From: Lineolata rhizophorae
Taxonomy: Eukaryota > Ascomycota > Dothideomycetes > Lineolatales > Lineolataceae
Length of the DNA: 64,000 bases
Direction: 5' to 3'
NCBI GenBank assembly: GCA_010093515.1
Contig: MU001672.1
Location: 501,782-565,781, forward strand
This document shows, piece by piece, positions 11,398-21,491 of the stretch. How positions within the stretch are numbered: the first letter of the stretch is position 1; every line of letters begins with the position of its first letter. The position numbers and the translations under genes were made by a program. The notes under the pieces were generated by a model. That model made no database searches. It was not told the origin of the DNA and was given only the letters and a program-made list of their open reading frames with translations.

Positions 11398-12919
11398 ATG
11401 GCGCAGATACGCGGCACGGCGGGGTACCACCTGGGCGGGCAGAACCCTTTCACGGGCCCCGGCAGTGCCAGCGCGACCAACGACCCGTCCCCGCTCGACG
11501 CCATCCGCGAGCAGACGAGCAAGATTGAGGATTGGCTCGACACCATCGCCGATCCGGTCAAGCCGTGAGTAGAACCAGCGCCATCTCTCTTTCCTTGTGT
11601 GCTTTTGGCCCTTTTTTCAAGGGAGGGTTTTGAGAGTGCGTGGGATTGGACGGCTTCGCAGGGAGGGGATTCGAGCATTGAGTGGGACTGAGAATTGTGG
11701 GATATGGTGCAATGAGAAGACGGCCGAGTGGATGCGGGGGATATCTAAAGGCCGGAGAGGATGAACGCGCGGATCGAGGGGCCAGAATTGTTTGACGTTG
11801 CAAGCCATTGGGGACATTTCGAGCTAACTCAGGCGCCTCGCCGCACGCAAACAGATACATGCCCGCCATTGGCCGCTTCCTCATCGTCGTAACCTTCCTC
11901 GAAGACGCGTTGCGCATCATCACGCAGTGGAACGACCAGCTGATCTACCTGCGGGACTATCGACACAGTAAACTTTCTCCTCACAGCTCTCTTTTCCGCT
12001 AAGAACAATCTGCACTAACAATTTGCCCTCTTCTCTCTCTCGCCGAAAACGAAAAGTTCCCTACGGCATCACGCACCTTTTCCTGCTCGCCAACGTCATC
12101 GTCATGAGCATATGCTCCTTCATGATCATCGTGCGCAAGCACTCCGACTACGCAGTCGGCGGCCTCCTCGGCGTCATCGTAACCCAGGCCCTCGGCTACG
12201 GCCTCATCTTCGACCTCAACTTCTTCCTGCGCAACCTGTCCGTCATTGGCGGGCTGCTCATGGTGCTATCGGACAGCTGGGTGCGCAAGCGCTTCGTGCC
12301 AGCCGGACTGCCCGAGATCGACGAGAAGGACCGCAAGATGTACTTCCAGCTCGCCGGCCGCGTGCTGCTCATCTTCCTCTTCGTCGGCTTCGTCTTCGCC
12401 GGCCAGTGGAGCTTCTGGCGCATCCTGGTCAGCGTCGTCGGCCTCGTGGCCTGCATCATGGTCGTCGTGGGCTTCAAGGCTAAGTGGTCGGCCACGCTGC
12501 TCGTCGTGATCCTGTCCATCTTCAACGTGCTCGTCAACAACTTCTGGACCGTAAGTGGCAACTCCGCCGCCGCCGTCACCGCCGGAGCGGCAGAGCGCGC
12601 CTGGGGCCGCCTCTGCGAGGATGCACCCCGCAGGCTGTCGGACCAGCACATATCTGTCGTGTGCGAGCTAACTTTGCGTCGCCAGCTGCACCCCCATCAC
12701 CCCCACAAGGACTTCGCCAAGTACGACTTCTTCCAAATCTTGTCGATTGTGTAAGTTTCGTGCCCTCTAAACAGCTTCAAAAAAAAAAAAAAAAATTAAA
12801 GGTTTTTTCACTTTTTTACTCACTTGACTGACATGGAAAAATTCAGTGGCGGTTTGCTCCTCCTGGTCAACATGGGCCCCGGCCAGTTCAGCGTCGACGA
12901 GAAGAAGAAAGTGTACTGA
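11398..12919 (+). CDS. ERV29: SURF4/Erv29 family ER cargo receptor
   Basis: Five exons (11398-11564, 11855-11967, 12057-12550, 12686-12750, 12847-12919) give 303 residues. Erv29/SURF4 is a polytopic membrane receptor that loads soluble secretory cargo into COPII vesicles and cycles between ER and Golgi. The sequence has the family N-terminus (NPF near residue 15, helix with IEDWLDTIADPVKPYMP) and about seven hydrophobic segments. The SURF4 block LHPHHPHKDFAKYDFFQ lies near the end. The C-terminus, EKKKVY, carries lysines at -3 and -4, the classic dilysine ER-retrieval signal. Length matches the family (about 270-310). All four introns restore frame; the 290-nt first intron is the longest. The ATG at 11398 is the first in frame and directly precedes the conserved N-terminus. 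Confidence 0.94.
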
Positions 12920-14030
12920 AAGCTTTCTTCCCCGTCGGCGACTCCTCGGCGTGACGACGACATCAATTTCTTTGCCCACTATTCTAGCAAGGTAGGAGTG
13001 AGAAGGGCATCATCACAAATCGAAAATATGGTAGTCATCTATTTACAAAGCGGTACTTACGGCACATGCCATGAATTCTAGGAAGCGTGCTGGAGGAAAC
13101 ATGATTGATCGACATGGACGGGCACGGTACGCGGCCTAGGTAATTGGTCTAGGCGAGTGGTGGGGAGGTCAGATGGGGGGGAGAGGGCTTTGAAGGCATA
13201 AAAAGTCAAAAAAAGGAGGAGTTCTTTTGAATTGCAGTTCGGAGTACTGATGGCCGTCCGTCCCTTTGCGATGGCTACTCGGGTAGAATTCATGATCACC
13301 ACTTGCGCTCTTTGTTCTGTGTTCGTACGGCCGTTCTAGGCCTCGTGCTGTAATACGAACTTGTGCTTGCATTCGCCCCTTGGTGGGTCTTCTACTTAAT
13401 CGCAGCAAAGTATTACTACATGCGTTGAAGTCGAGGAAAGCACCTTTCGACAATGTCAGACCTACATGGCGAATTCGAGTGTGCTCTGCGCAGGAGCGCA
13501 CAATAATGTTTCGTGATTACAACTCGACGAAGGCGTCACGCCCTAACTTCCAGCGTTCTTTCATAGTTTGACAAACGCTCCACATTCAACGCCATACAGC
13601 ATTATTATCTCTCCGGCATCTCAGAACGCTCTCATTCCGATTCTCCAGCTTCTCCCTCGACATCGAGCGCACTCTACGCCCGTATAGGCAGGTCGCTGCG
13701 AAACTAGCGCTCTCGGCCAGCCCCGGTCGGCCCCGACCAGCGTCGAACCGCTCGTCGACCTGTCGCCGCCGCGTTGGGGGCTGCCAGCGCCACCAATCAG
13801 CGGAGCCAATCCGCGCCGGTGATGGTTGGTTCGGCGGCCCAATCGCGCGCCCTTCGGCGGGGGCTCGAACCCCCGACGGGGCTCTGCAGCTCTCCGAGCA
13901 ACACATAAACCTCGCGCGCCTGCTTCTTGCGCCTGTATAGACCTTTTGAAGTTTCGGCTTTCGTTCTCGACTTCCTGCCTTGGTTGGCCGTTCGAAAGAG
14001 TGTCGCTGGGTCCAAAGGAAGAAAAGGGCA
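12920..14030. other. Intergenic region between ERV29 and the nucleoside hydrolase gene
   Basis: About 1.1 kb with no supported gene. It contains the 3' flank of ERV29, then GC-rich sequence and the 5' flank of the hydrolase gene. A strong small hairpin around 13858-13875 resembles the T-arm of a tRNA in reverse orientation, but no full cloverleaf was found. Confidence 0.55.
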
Positions 14031-16298
14031 ATGGCGCCTAATCGCATCATTATCGATACGGACCCCGTAAGTCGGGCACGATTGCGCGCCCATATGCTAA
14101 ACCAAGGCGATGCTTTCTAAATAAAAAGCTCTTGGCTCTAACATGCTCGCTCGAAGGGAATTGACGATGTCATGGCCATGTTGCTGGCGCTATCGGCCGC
14201 GCCGGAGGAGCTCGAGGTGCTCATGATATCCGTGACGTGGGGCAACGTCGAGGTGCAAAAGTAAGCGCACGCGCGCTCTGTTCTTCCCTCCGCAACTCCA
14301 TGTCATCAACAATATTTCCCATAATCGATAACCCCCGACCATTGAGCCGAGTTCAACGAATTCTACAATCATAACAACAAGTTGAACAGTATGCTCACTC
14401 CGCGCCCATCCAACCCCGCAGTTGCCTCCGCAACGTCATGTCCCTATTCCACCACATCGCCAAGGAGCAGGAATGGCGGCGCGCAAACGGCCAGCCCGAA
14501 GGTTTTGAGACGCTCAAGAAGTGCAAGCCAATCGGTTCGTCTACGCCACTTTTTCTCTCCCCATTCCCGGCCGGGTTATACTTCAAATCTGTCCCCTCGG
14601 CTGCAAACACTGACCAAAATCCGATCCCAGTGGCCGTAGGCGCCGACCGACCGCTCGAGGATCAGCGCATGATGGCCGACTATTTCCGTGAGTCCCAGGC
14701 CTGCGCCGCAGCCACTCCAACCATCATCCTAGGGAAGACCCAGCTCTGTTGACTTCGTCTCCTGCACATCAGATGGCGTCGACGGTCTCGCAGGCATTTA
14801 CACCAGCGTGAGTAGCCATATATCACGGCGTTCTCCCTCCTACCTCACCCTTCCATAGTCCAACCCAGGATTCTTCTATCGCGTCCACCATATCCCCCTC
14901 CTCACCCCTTTACTAACGACCCCCTTCACCTCTCCACTTCCTCAGCACCCCCACCTCACCCCCGCCGAAACTTGGGCCAACCTCTTCGCCTCCGCCCTCT
15001 CCTCCAACAACCCCGACCTCGTCGCCGCCGCGCGCGAAGCCGCCTCCTCCTCCTCCTCCACCGCCGCCAACGCGCCTACCTCGCACGCCCTCTTTACGCC
15101 CACCAACCAACCCGCCCACGAAGCCATCCTCTCGCAGCTGCGCGCCCACCCAGCCGACACCATCACCCTCGTAGCCGTCGGCCCGCTGACCAACCTGGCC
15201 CTAGCCGCGGCCGCCGACCCGCACGCCTTCCTGCGCGCGAAGCAAGTCGTCGTCATGGGCGGCGCCGTCGACGAAGTCGGCAACGTACAGCCCCCGCCCC
15301 TAGCCACGCTGCTGCGCGCCGAGGCGGCCGGCCTGGCCGCGCGCCCGCCGCCCTACGGCCCGCTGCTCAAGGCCGCCCTCGACGACGTCGCGTCCCTCCC
15401 CGGCTGGACCAGACGATGGCTGACGCTGCGTCGCAACCAGATCACGCCTGTGGCCGAGTTCAACACCTTCGCCGACGCCGTGGCGGCGGCGCGCGTGTAC
15501 GCGCTGACGTCGCCGCGGCCGGCGTCGACGATGCCGCCCGCACCGCCGCCCGCGCCAGCGGCGAAAACGGACGGGCATGAGCCGCCCTCGCGATCGTCGC
15601 AGTGTTTGCCGCCGTACCCCAAGGGCTTGGGATCTAGGAGGTTGAAGGTGGTGTTGTTTTCATTGGGTGAGTAGGAGCTCGGAATCCACTGGCTTTCGCC
15701 GCAAGTCCCTCAGTATCAAGACTGACAACGGGGCCTTCACTTCTTAACCCGCACTTCCTCCAATGCAGACATCACCACCCCGCACGAGATCACGCGCGGC
15801 ATGTTCCTGTCCACCGTCAAGCCGCTCGTGTCCGCCGGCTCCCCGCTCGCCGAGTGGGTTTCGGCTTTCGTGACGCCCACGTTCGCCAAAATGGAAGCCC
15901 TGCACGTAGGTGCGGCCGACCGCAGCCCAGACGATGTCGGGCTCGCTCTGCACGACCCGTTGTGCATCTGGTACGCGCTTCTGCACGAGAAGCACCCCGA
16001 GCAGTGGAAGATGGCCGCCGGGGCTCCCGAGGACATTCGCGTGGAGACGGCGGGGCAGTGGACGAGGGGCATGTGCGTCGTCGATAGGAGGGATCGAAAG
16101 AGAAGGGAGGAGCCTACAGTAGAGGCTAGGGCGGAAGTCGAAGAGGGTGACGAAAAGGAAGAGGAACCGGAAGTTCACAACGATACGGGCAATTGGTTGG
16201 GGTCTAAGGGAGGCAACAGGATTTGGCGCGTGGTGGGGACGCCGGGGCACAATGTTTGGGGGCCGTATTTGCTGAAGAGAATATTTCAGCTGAGCTGA
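14031..16298 (+). CDS. Inosine/uridine-preferring nucleoside hydrolase family protein
   Basis: Best model has eight exons: 14031-14066, 14157-14260, 14422-14534, 14631-14687, 14773-14807, 14946-15284, 15441-15666 and 15769-16298, giving 479 residues. Nucleoside hydrolases cleave the N-glycosidic bond of ribonucleosides for purine/pyrimidine salvage. The N-terminus has the Ca2+-binding DTDPGIDD motif (residues 9-16). Downstream are VGPLTNLALA, VVMGGAVDEVGN, ITPVAEFNTFAD and the C-terminal LHDPLCIWYAL block with the active-site His-Asp pair. I propose an intron at 15285-15440: it is a multiple of three with no stop, has a GCTGAC branch point 15-20 nt before a CAG acceptor, and its removal joins GN to ITPVAEFN exactly as in the family. 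Left in, it adds 52 residues in the middle of a conserved block. A Lys/Glu-rich insertion lies near the C-terminus. Substrate preference cannot be told. Confidence 0.9.
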
Positions 16299-16423
16299 GT
16301 GCGAGGGAAGCGCCGTTTGGAGGGTTCGGCAGGCGTGAGCTTGCAGTTTTCAAAACCAGTGAAGAGAAATTCAGGCTGTCGTGACCTCGCCGGCTTGCAG
16401 AGTGAGTCGGAGGTTTGCGGGCG

Positions 16424-17027
16424 TCAGCGTTGCGATTCGGCGCTCGTGACGATAAACAGAACGCAAGTTCCTATGATGACAATGGCCACCAAAACCATAA
16501 CCTATGAACCGTGCTCTCGTTAGCAAATAATGAACACCCAACCGTAGCCGCACACTTTGGATCTTCGCCCGACATACCGCCTGCGTCTTCCACCCACTTT
16601 GTACCAGCGCCTTGCGCCGACTATACCCCGCCACCGTCCTGATGTAATTGCCGATGCCGACTACTAGGCACCCGAGCGCCATGACCCAGAAGACGATGCC
16701 CAGCGGCAGCGCGACCCGCTCCTCGACATCGCTCGGGGCGCTTTTGAGGTGGAAGCTGACGGCGATGGCGACCGACACGACGGCGAGGTAGACGGACAGG
16801 CGCAGCCAGGAGAGGAAGGTGCGCTCGTTGGCGCAGTGGTCGCGCGCGTCGCTGTCGGCGTTGTCGAAGAGGAGCGGGCCGAGGAGCGGCCGCTCGACGA
16901 AGACGCGCCGCGAGTAGTCGTTGCGCTGCTTGATGACGACCGGCTTGGAGCCGAAGAGGCCGTAGAACGGGTTGAAGGGCTCGATCAGGCCGCGGTATTC
17001 GTCTTCGATGGGGGGGCCGCGCTGCAT
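16424..17027 (-). CDS. DUF202 (YidH/Vtc1-like) small membrane protein
   Basis: Two exons, 17027-16578 and 16501-16424, separated by a 76-nt intron (donor GTATGT, acceptor ATAG), give 175 residues. The DUF202 domain begins with NERTFLSWLRLSVYLAVVS and contains three hydrophobic segments: about residues 70-90, 105-130, and the last from exon 2 (VMVLVAIVIIGTCVLFIVTS). Related domains occur in Vtc1, the small subunit of the vacuolar polyphosphate-polymerase complex. The 65-residue soluble N-terminus and the overall make-up fit a stand-alone DUF202 protein better than Vtc1 itself. Without splicing the frame would run into unrelated sequence and lose the third membrane segment. The gene is divergent from MRP20. 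Confidence 0.85.
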
Positions 17028-17418
17028 GGCTCCTCGTGCGCGGGCACGATGGACATGCGACGTTTGGAGGGCGGTGCCGTTGACGAAGAGGCCAATTCGA
17101 AGTAATTTTGGTGGACAATTGGGGTTTTTAAGGCTTTGACTGTATGCACAATTGATAGATACGCCGCGTATATAAAGACAAAATTGCCAGTCGGGCAGGG
17201 CAAAATAGTTTCGCGCACGACAAAGTTTCGCGGGTGCACGTGTGCCAAGCCAAAGGTTGGCCCTGGTTGATCTGCATTTGCATTGCGTGCAAACACCTGG
17301 CCAAGTCGCGCGACAATTTGCTAACGGAGGCGCCTTCGAACCTCCGGCTCTCGATCTCCAGCTTGTCGACAGGAGCGCTGCAAAATCTCCACCCCATTGC
17401 TCCTCGCCAAGCGCCACG
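17028..17418. promoter_or_regulatory. Bidirectional promoter region, DUF202 gene / MRP20
   Basis: The 391-bp gap between two divergent start codons must hold both promoters. A CCAAT box is present at 17092-17096, close to the DUF202 gene start. Open frames crossing it are shadows. Confidence 0.5.
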
Positions 17419-18226
17419 ATGAAGCCTTCACTAAGCCTCCTCACAAACAATATTAACGCGAAGCCCATCGTAGCGCCTCACTTCAGATTTGGCCGAAAAC
17501 CCATATACCTGTCCGTCACCTGCTCCCTCACTACGAGTAGCACCATCCCATCCCACGCCGCGCCCATCAGCTAGCTAACCCACTATTCCCAACTGCCCGC
17601 CGAATTCGCAGGCCCAACTTCGACGTCACACTCCTCCGCACCAAGCACCTGCCCGTCACCCAGGCCAAGTTCCAGGTGCCGCTCTTCTTCAGCAAGCTCG
17701 ACCTGCGCGACTACCTCTACAACTGCTATGGCGTGCGCGCCATCAACATCCGCTCCTACGTCAAGTACCGCCGCGTGCAGCTGGGCCGCAGCGACCGCTC
17801 CTCGCGCCACGAGCGCGCCACCTGGATCCGGCCCCGCCCACACAAGTTCATGTTCATCGACATGGACCGGCCGTTCGTCTGGCCCGACGAGCCGACCGAC
17901 TTTGAGCCGTGCGTTTCTCCCACCACTACAACCACAACCACCATTGCTTCCACTCCCATCATCTTCGCTTGCTTCGGATCGCTAACGCCGGGATGTGCGC
18001 GCGCAGGTGGGACAAGGAGCAGTTCGAGTTGACGAACGAGTACCAGCAGAAGACGGCGGGCCGGCGAAACTCCGAGCAGGAGCCGCGTGGGTCCGACGAA
18101 GAGCGCAAGACCTTGGCTGAGCAGGCCCGCGACTTGCTCGAGGGCCGCCAGAAGTGGAAGCCGACGGATTCGGCACCCGCACAGGCGAGCAGGAAGACCG
18201 AGGCCCGGAGACAGAGGAGGGTGTGA
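17419..18226 (+). CDS. MRP20: Mitochondrial large-subunit ribosomal protein uL23m
   Basis: Three exons, 17419-17510, 17612-17908 and 18007-18226, give 202 residues. uL23m sits beside the polypeptide exit tunnel of the mitoribosomal large subunit. The family N-terminal block FRFGRKPIYLPNF is created only by splicing the first intron (17511-17611). It is followed by TLLRTKHLPVTQAKFQVP, the core L23 fold with YLYNCYGV, and a C-terminal Lys/Arg/Glu-rich tail. The second intron (17909-18006) restores the frame through DFEPWDKEQF. The ATG at 17419 leaves a short N-terminus, with no strong cleavable presequence obvious to me. The gene is convergent with DBP4. Confidence 0.9.
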
Positions 18227-18562
18227 GGGTTGCGGGGAGCAGAGGGTGGAGATTTGGTCGCTTGTATTACTGGATTGTTTCGGGTCTATGTATATATACC
18301 TGGGTGTATAAGTATCAAAGAGGACGTTAGCTTGAGGATAGCGACCGGTCATTTTGTGAGCGTCCTTTGGATTTTTGATGATCAAGAGCTCAGTTGGGGT
18401 TACGAGAAAGTCTCGCGGCTATAAAAATGCTACTCGATAACGGAATTTCCAAATGCTAGATTGTTAGACGAAACCTGGGAACCACAAGCAGCACCACAAC
18501 AGAAGAGAGTTGGGAAATGATTACTCTATCATATTGAGCGTACAGTACACCTAGCATATGCT
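18227..18562. terminator. Convergent 3' intergenic region, MRP20 / DBP4
   Basis: A 336-bp gap between two convergent genes, relatively AT-rich (for example tatgtatatatacc near 18288), as expected for overlapping 3' UTRs and polyadenylation signals. No gene is seen. Confidence 0.5.
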
Positions 18563-21158
18563 TCAATCTAGGTACTCAGCCGCCATCGCCTCGAGATCCT
18601 CCAACGTCTGCGGCTCCGCCACTTCATGCCGTTTTCTCTTTGCCGGTCTTTCCTCGTCCTCTTCTTCATCATCTTGGAACCATTTCTTCTCTTTTCTCAC
18701 CAGCTGAGGTGCTTCCTCGCCCTCCTCAAAATCACTTTCCTCCGCATCCGCTATAAAATTTGCCATCAGATCCTCGTTTTCCGCCCCACTTCCTGCCTCA
18801 AACTCTACACCTCGTTCCCCAGTCTCCTTGCCCAGCCCCAACAGCTCCGCCCTCTCCCTCTCCCTCCTCCTCATCTTCTTCTCTCTCCTCTTCTCTTTCG
18901 CCATCGCCTTATCCAGCTCATCCTCCTTCCTTGCCCTCTCCCCTTCTTCTCTAAGGAACCGTTTCCTCTGTTCCTCGGGCGCACCCTTACCCTTAAACGC
19001 CGCCTCGTCTTCGAGCTCATACACTGCGTGCGCATTGCCATCATCGTCAAAAACCACTTTCTCACCCTTGTCTTTGAGCTTGAGCAATTTCTTCTTCGAT
19101 TTGAGGAGCTTTTCGCGCCGCTTCGAGTCAATGATGAGCGGGTCCTTAGCACCCTCAATATGCACGACGCGCTTTTGCATACCGTCCTCGACATCACTCC
19201 CAACATCGTCCTCGTCAACTCCGGATATTTCGCTATCCAGCTCGTCGGCAGCCGCGATGCGACGCTTAACTTGGAGCAAATCAGCCGAATCGTCACTATC
19301 GGCAGCGGCTTCGGCATCTTCGCTTCCATCCCCGCCCTCCTCATCGTCTCGCACGAGCCTAACGCGGTGGTCTGCCAGAACGTCTTGATTCTGGCGCTCG
19401 AACATGCGGTCATATTTTGTTCGCACAGCGTTCTTATCCTTCTTTTTCCTATTCCGCTCAACCACACCGTCTTCATCGTCCTGCCCACTCCCATCTTCGT
19501 TCACATCATCCTCGTCTTCGTCCTCGCTCTCCTCCACCCTGATCCTCGGCGCATTTTTCAGCGCCTTGGGATCCTCCCCTTGCCTGAACTTAATATGCGG
19601 CGCCCCAGGCAATCCCATACTCGCCGCGAAGCCCTCCAGATCAAGCTCCTGGATTCGAAATACATCCTTATCATGCATGACATGAACACTCCTCACGTAC
19701 GAAATAAACGCCTTTTGGCCTAGATACTTGAGATGCGGATCCTTGAAACACATGCTCTGTAGCTGGTTCTTAATACTTCTCCTCTTCTTCTGCTTGATGT
19801 TAATGCGCTCGAGGGGGACTCGTTTCTTTTCCAGCGCGCGCAGCATGCCGGCCTCCTCGCTTGGGTCAAGGAAGAGCACCGCGCGGCCATCGCGCTCGAA
19901 GCGAGCCGTGCGGCCTACGCGGTGAATATAAGTGTCGGCATCCTCGGGGCAGTCGACCTGGACAACCCAGTCCACCGCCGGGAAGTCCAATCCTCGCGCG
20001 GCCACATCAGTCGCAAACAGGCATGCCGTAGTCGCGGTGCGAAACTTTTGCGTAATGGCCTGGCGGGCGCCTTGTTTCTGGCGACCGTGCAGATGGAGGA
20101 GCGGGATGCCAGGCTGCAAGTGGCGAAAAGCTTCGAAGACGAAGCGGACCTGCTTCCCTGACGAAAGGAAAACAATGATCTTAGCCTTCTTCGTAGCAGA
20201 CAAGAATCCCCACAGCGTATCCAGCTTCTCCGGCAGTGGAGTTACCACGTAGCTCTGTTGCAGTCCCTTTGGCGTCGCTGTAACCGCTTCCTCATGCACA
20301 GATACGTACTCGGGGTCCTTGAGCGAAAGACGTGCCAGATCCGAGACGCGCCTCGTTTGCGTCGCGCTGAAAAGCAACGTCTGCCGATCCGGCGGGAGGT
20401 ACTCCACGATGGCGTCAACGTCTTTCTGAAAACCCAAATCCATGATGCGATCAGCTTCGTCCAGCACAAGCACCCGCAGAGCATCCACGCTCAGTCCCGC
20501 CGTCTGCGACAGGTGTTGCAGGATGCGGCCCGGCGTGCACACGACGATGTTGATGCGCGTCAGCGCCTGGCGTTCCTCCTTGAGGCTCTTCCCCCCGATG
20601 ACGAGGCCCGCGGCGAAGACGTGCCCGTGGCGCCCGATGCGGTACAAGACCTCGAAAATCTGCGACGCGAGCTCGCGCGTCGGCGAGACGATCATGGCGG
20701 CGAGACCTGCGTCGGCACCGGACGCTCGCGCCCGGAACAGATTCTCGAGAACGGGGACCAGGAACGCGAGCGTCTTGCCCGAGCCCGTTTTCGCGGCTCC
20801 CAGGATGTCGCGCCCGCGCAGGGCCAGCGGGATCGCACGCGCTTGGATGTCGGTGAGCGCGGCGAAGTGGGCGGCTTTGAGGCCGGCGCGGGTCGGAGAG
20901 GAGAGGGGCAGGTCAGCGAAGGAAGTGTAGGTCGTGCTGGAAGTGTCCTGTGCATAGCGAGTTGGTAGCCACGGTTAGTTTACTACAATATAGTTATACC
21001 CAATGGAGCAGAGCGGGCCTCACAAGAGCTGAGACGGCGCGCTCGAGTTGCTCGATTTCTGCGGTCTCGCGCTTCCGCTTGCTGTGGGCTCGGTCGTGCG
21101 GTTTGTGTGTGTTTGGCCTCTTTGGTCGGCGGCCGTTTTGCTGAGTTAAGGGCGCCAT
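18563..21158 (-). CDS. DBP4: DEAD-box ATP-dependent RNA helicase Dbp4
   Basis: Two exons, 21158-21024 and 20947-18563, with a 76-nt intron, give 839 residues. Dbp4 (Hca4) acts in the nucleolus on the SSU processome and U14 snoRNA release during pre-18S rRNA processing. Motifs in order: AKTGSGKT (97-104), PTREL (134-138), DEAD (208-211), SAT (239-241) and HRVGRTAR (388-395). The post-helicase segment with [19 protein letters not shown] and [15 protein letters not shown] is diagnostic for Dbp4. The C-terminal third is highly charged, with Asp/Glu-rich and Lys/Arg-rich coiled stretches. Exon 1 encodes a basic N-terminus that ends in the short helix [11 protein letters not shown]. The start at 21158 is the first in-frame Met. 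The gene shares a divergent promoter with PUF6. Confidence 0.95.
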
Positions 21159-21491
21159 TGGTGCAAGGGCAATACGAACAGTAATGTAGTACTTGTCGGC
21201 CTACGAAGTGAGAAAAATAAAGGAGTCTTGGATTTGAGATGGTTCGAGATATACTTAAAGTTGGGCGCGAATGGCGGAAAATTAGGGACGAAGGACCCCA
21301 AGGCGGTGTAACATTTGGCTACCGGAAGCTTGAAATCTTGGCGCTACCGTTGGCAGAAAAAGCTCACACCGCCTTTGGAATTTTGCGACCTCTTTGATTC
21401 ACGCCAACGACGGGATATTTTGCGGCCTTCAACTTACGCCATCCATTCAGAATATCTCAAGCAACTTTCTCGTCATTACCGCTATCCCGCC
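21159..21491. promoter_or_regulatory. Bidirectional promoter between two ribosome-biogenesis genes
   Basis: 333 bp separate the DBP4 (-) and PUF6 (+) start codons. A/T-rich stretches resembling the yeast RRPE core are present (GGAAAATTAGGG near 21276, GGAATTTTG near 21377). No exact PAC element (GATGAG) was seen. Shared control is inferred from gene orientation and function. Confidence 0.55.

Noticed and set aside
13851-13960. tRNA on the minus strand, suggested by a GGGGGTTCGAGCCCCC hairpin
   Set aside because: The loop is one base short of a canonical T-loop, and no matching acceptor stem, D-arm or anticodon arm could be folded upstream.
18626-19723. 365-codon plus-strand frame opposite DBP4
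   Set aside because: Antisense shadow of the charged DBP4 C-terminus; Leu/Phe/Ser-rich translation is the expected complement of Glu/Lys codons.
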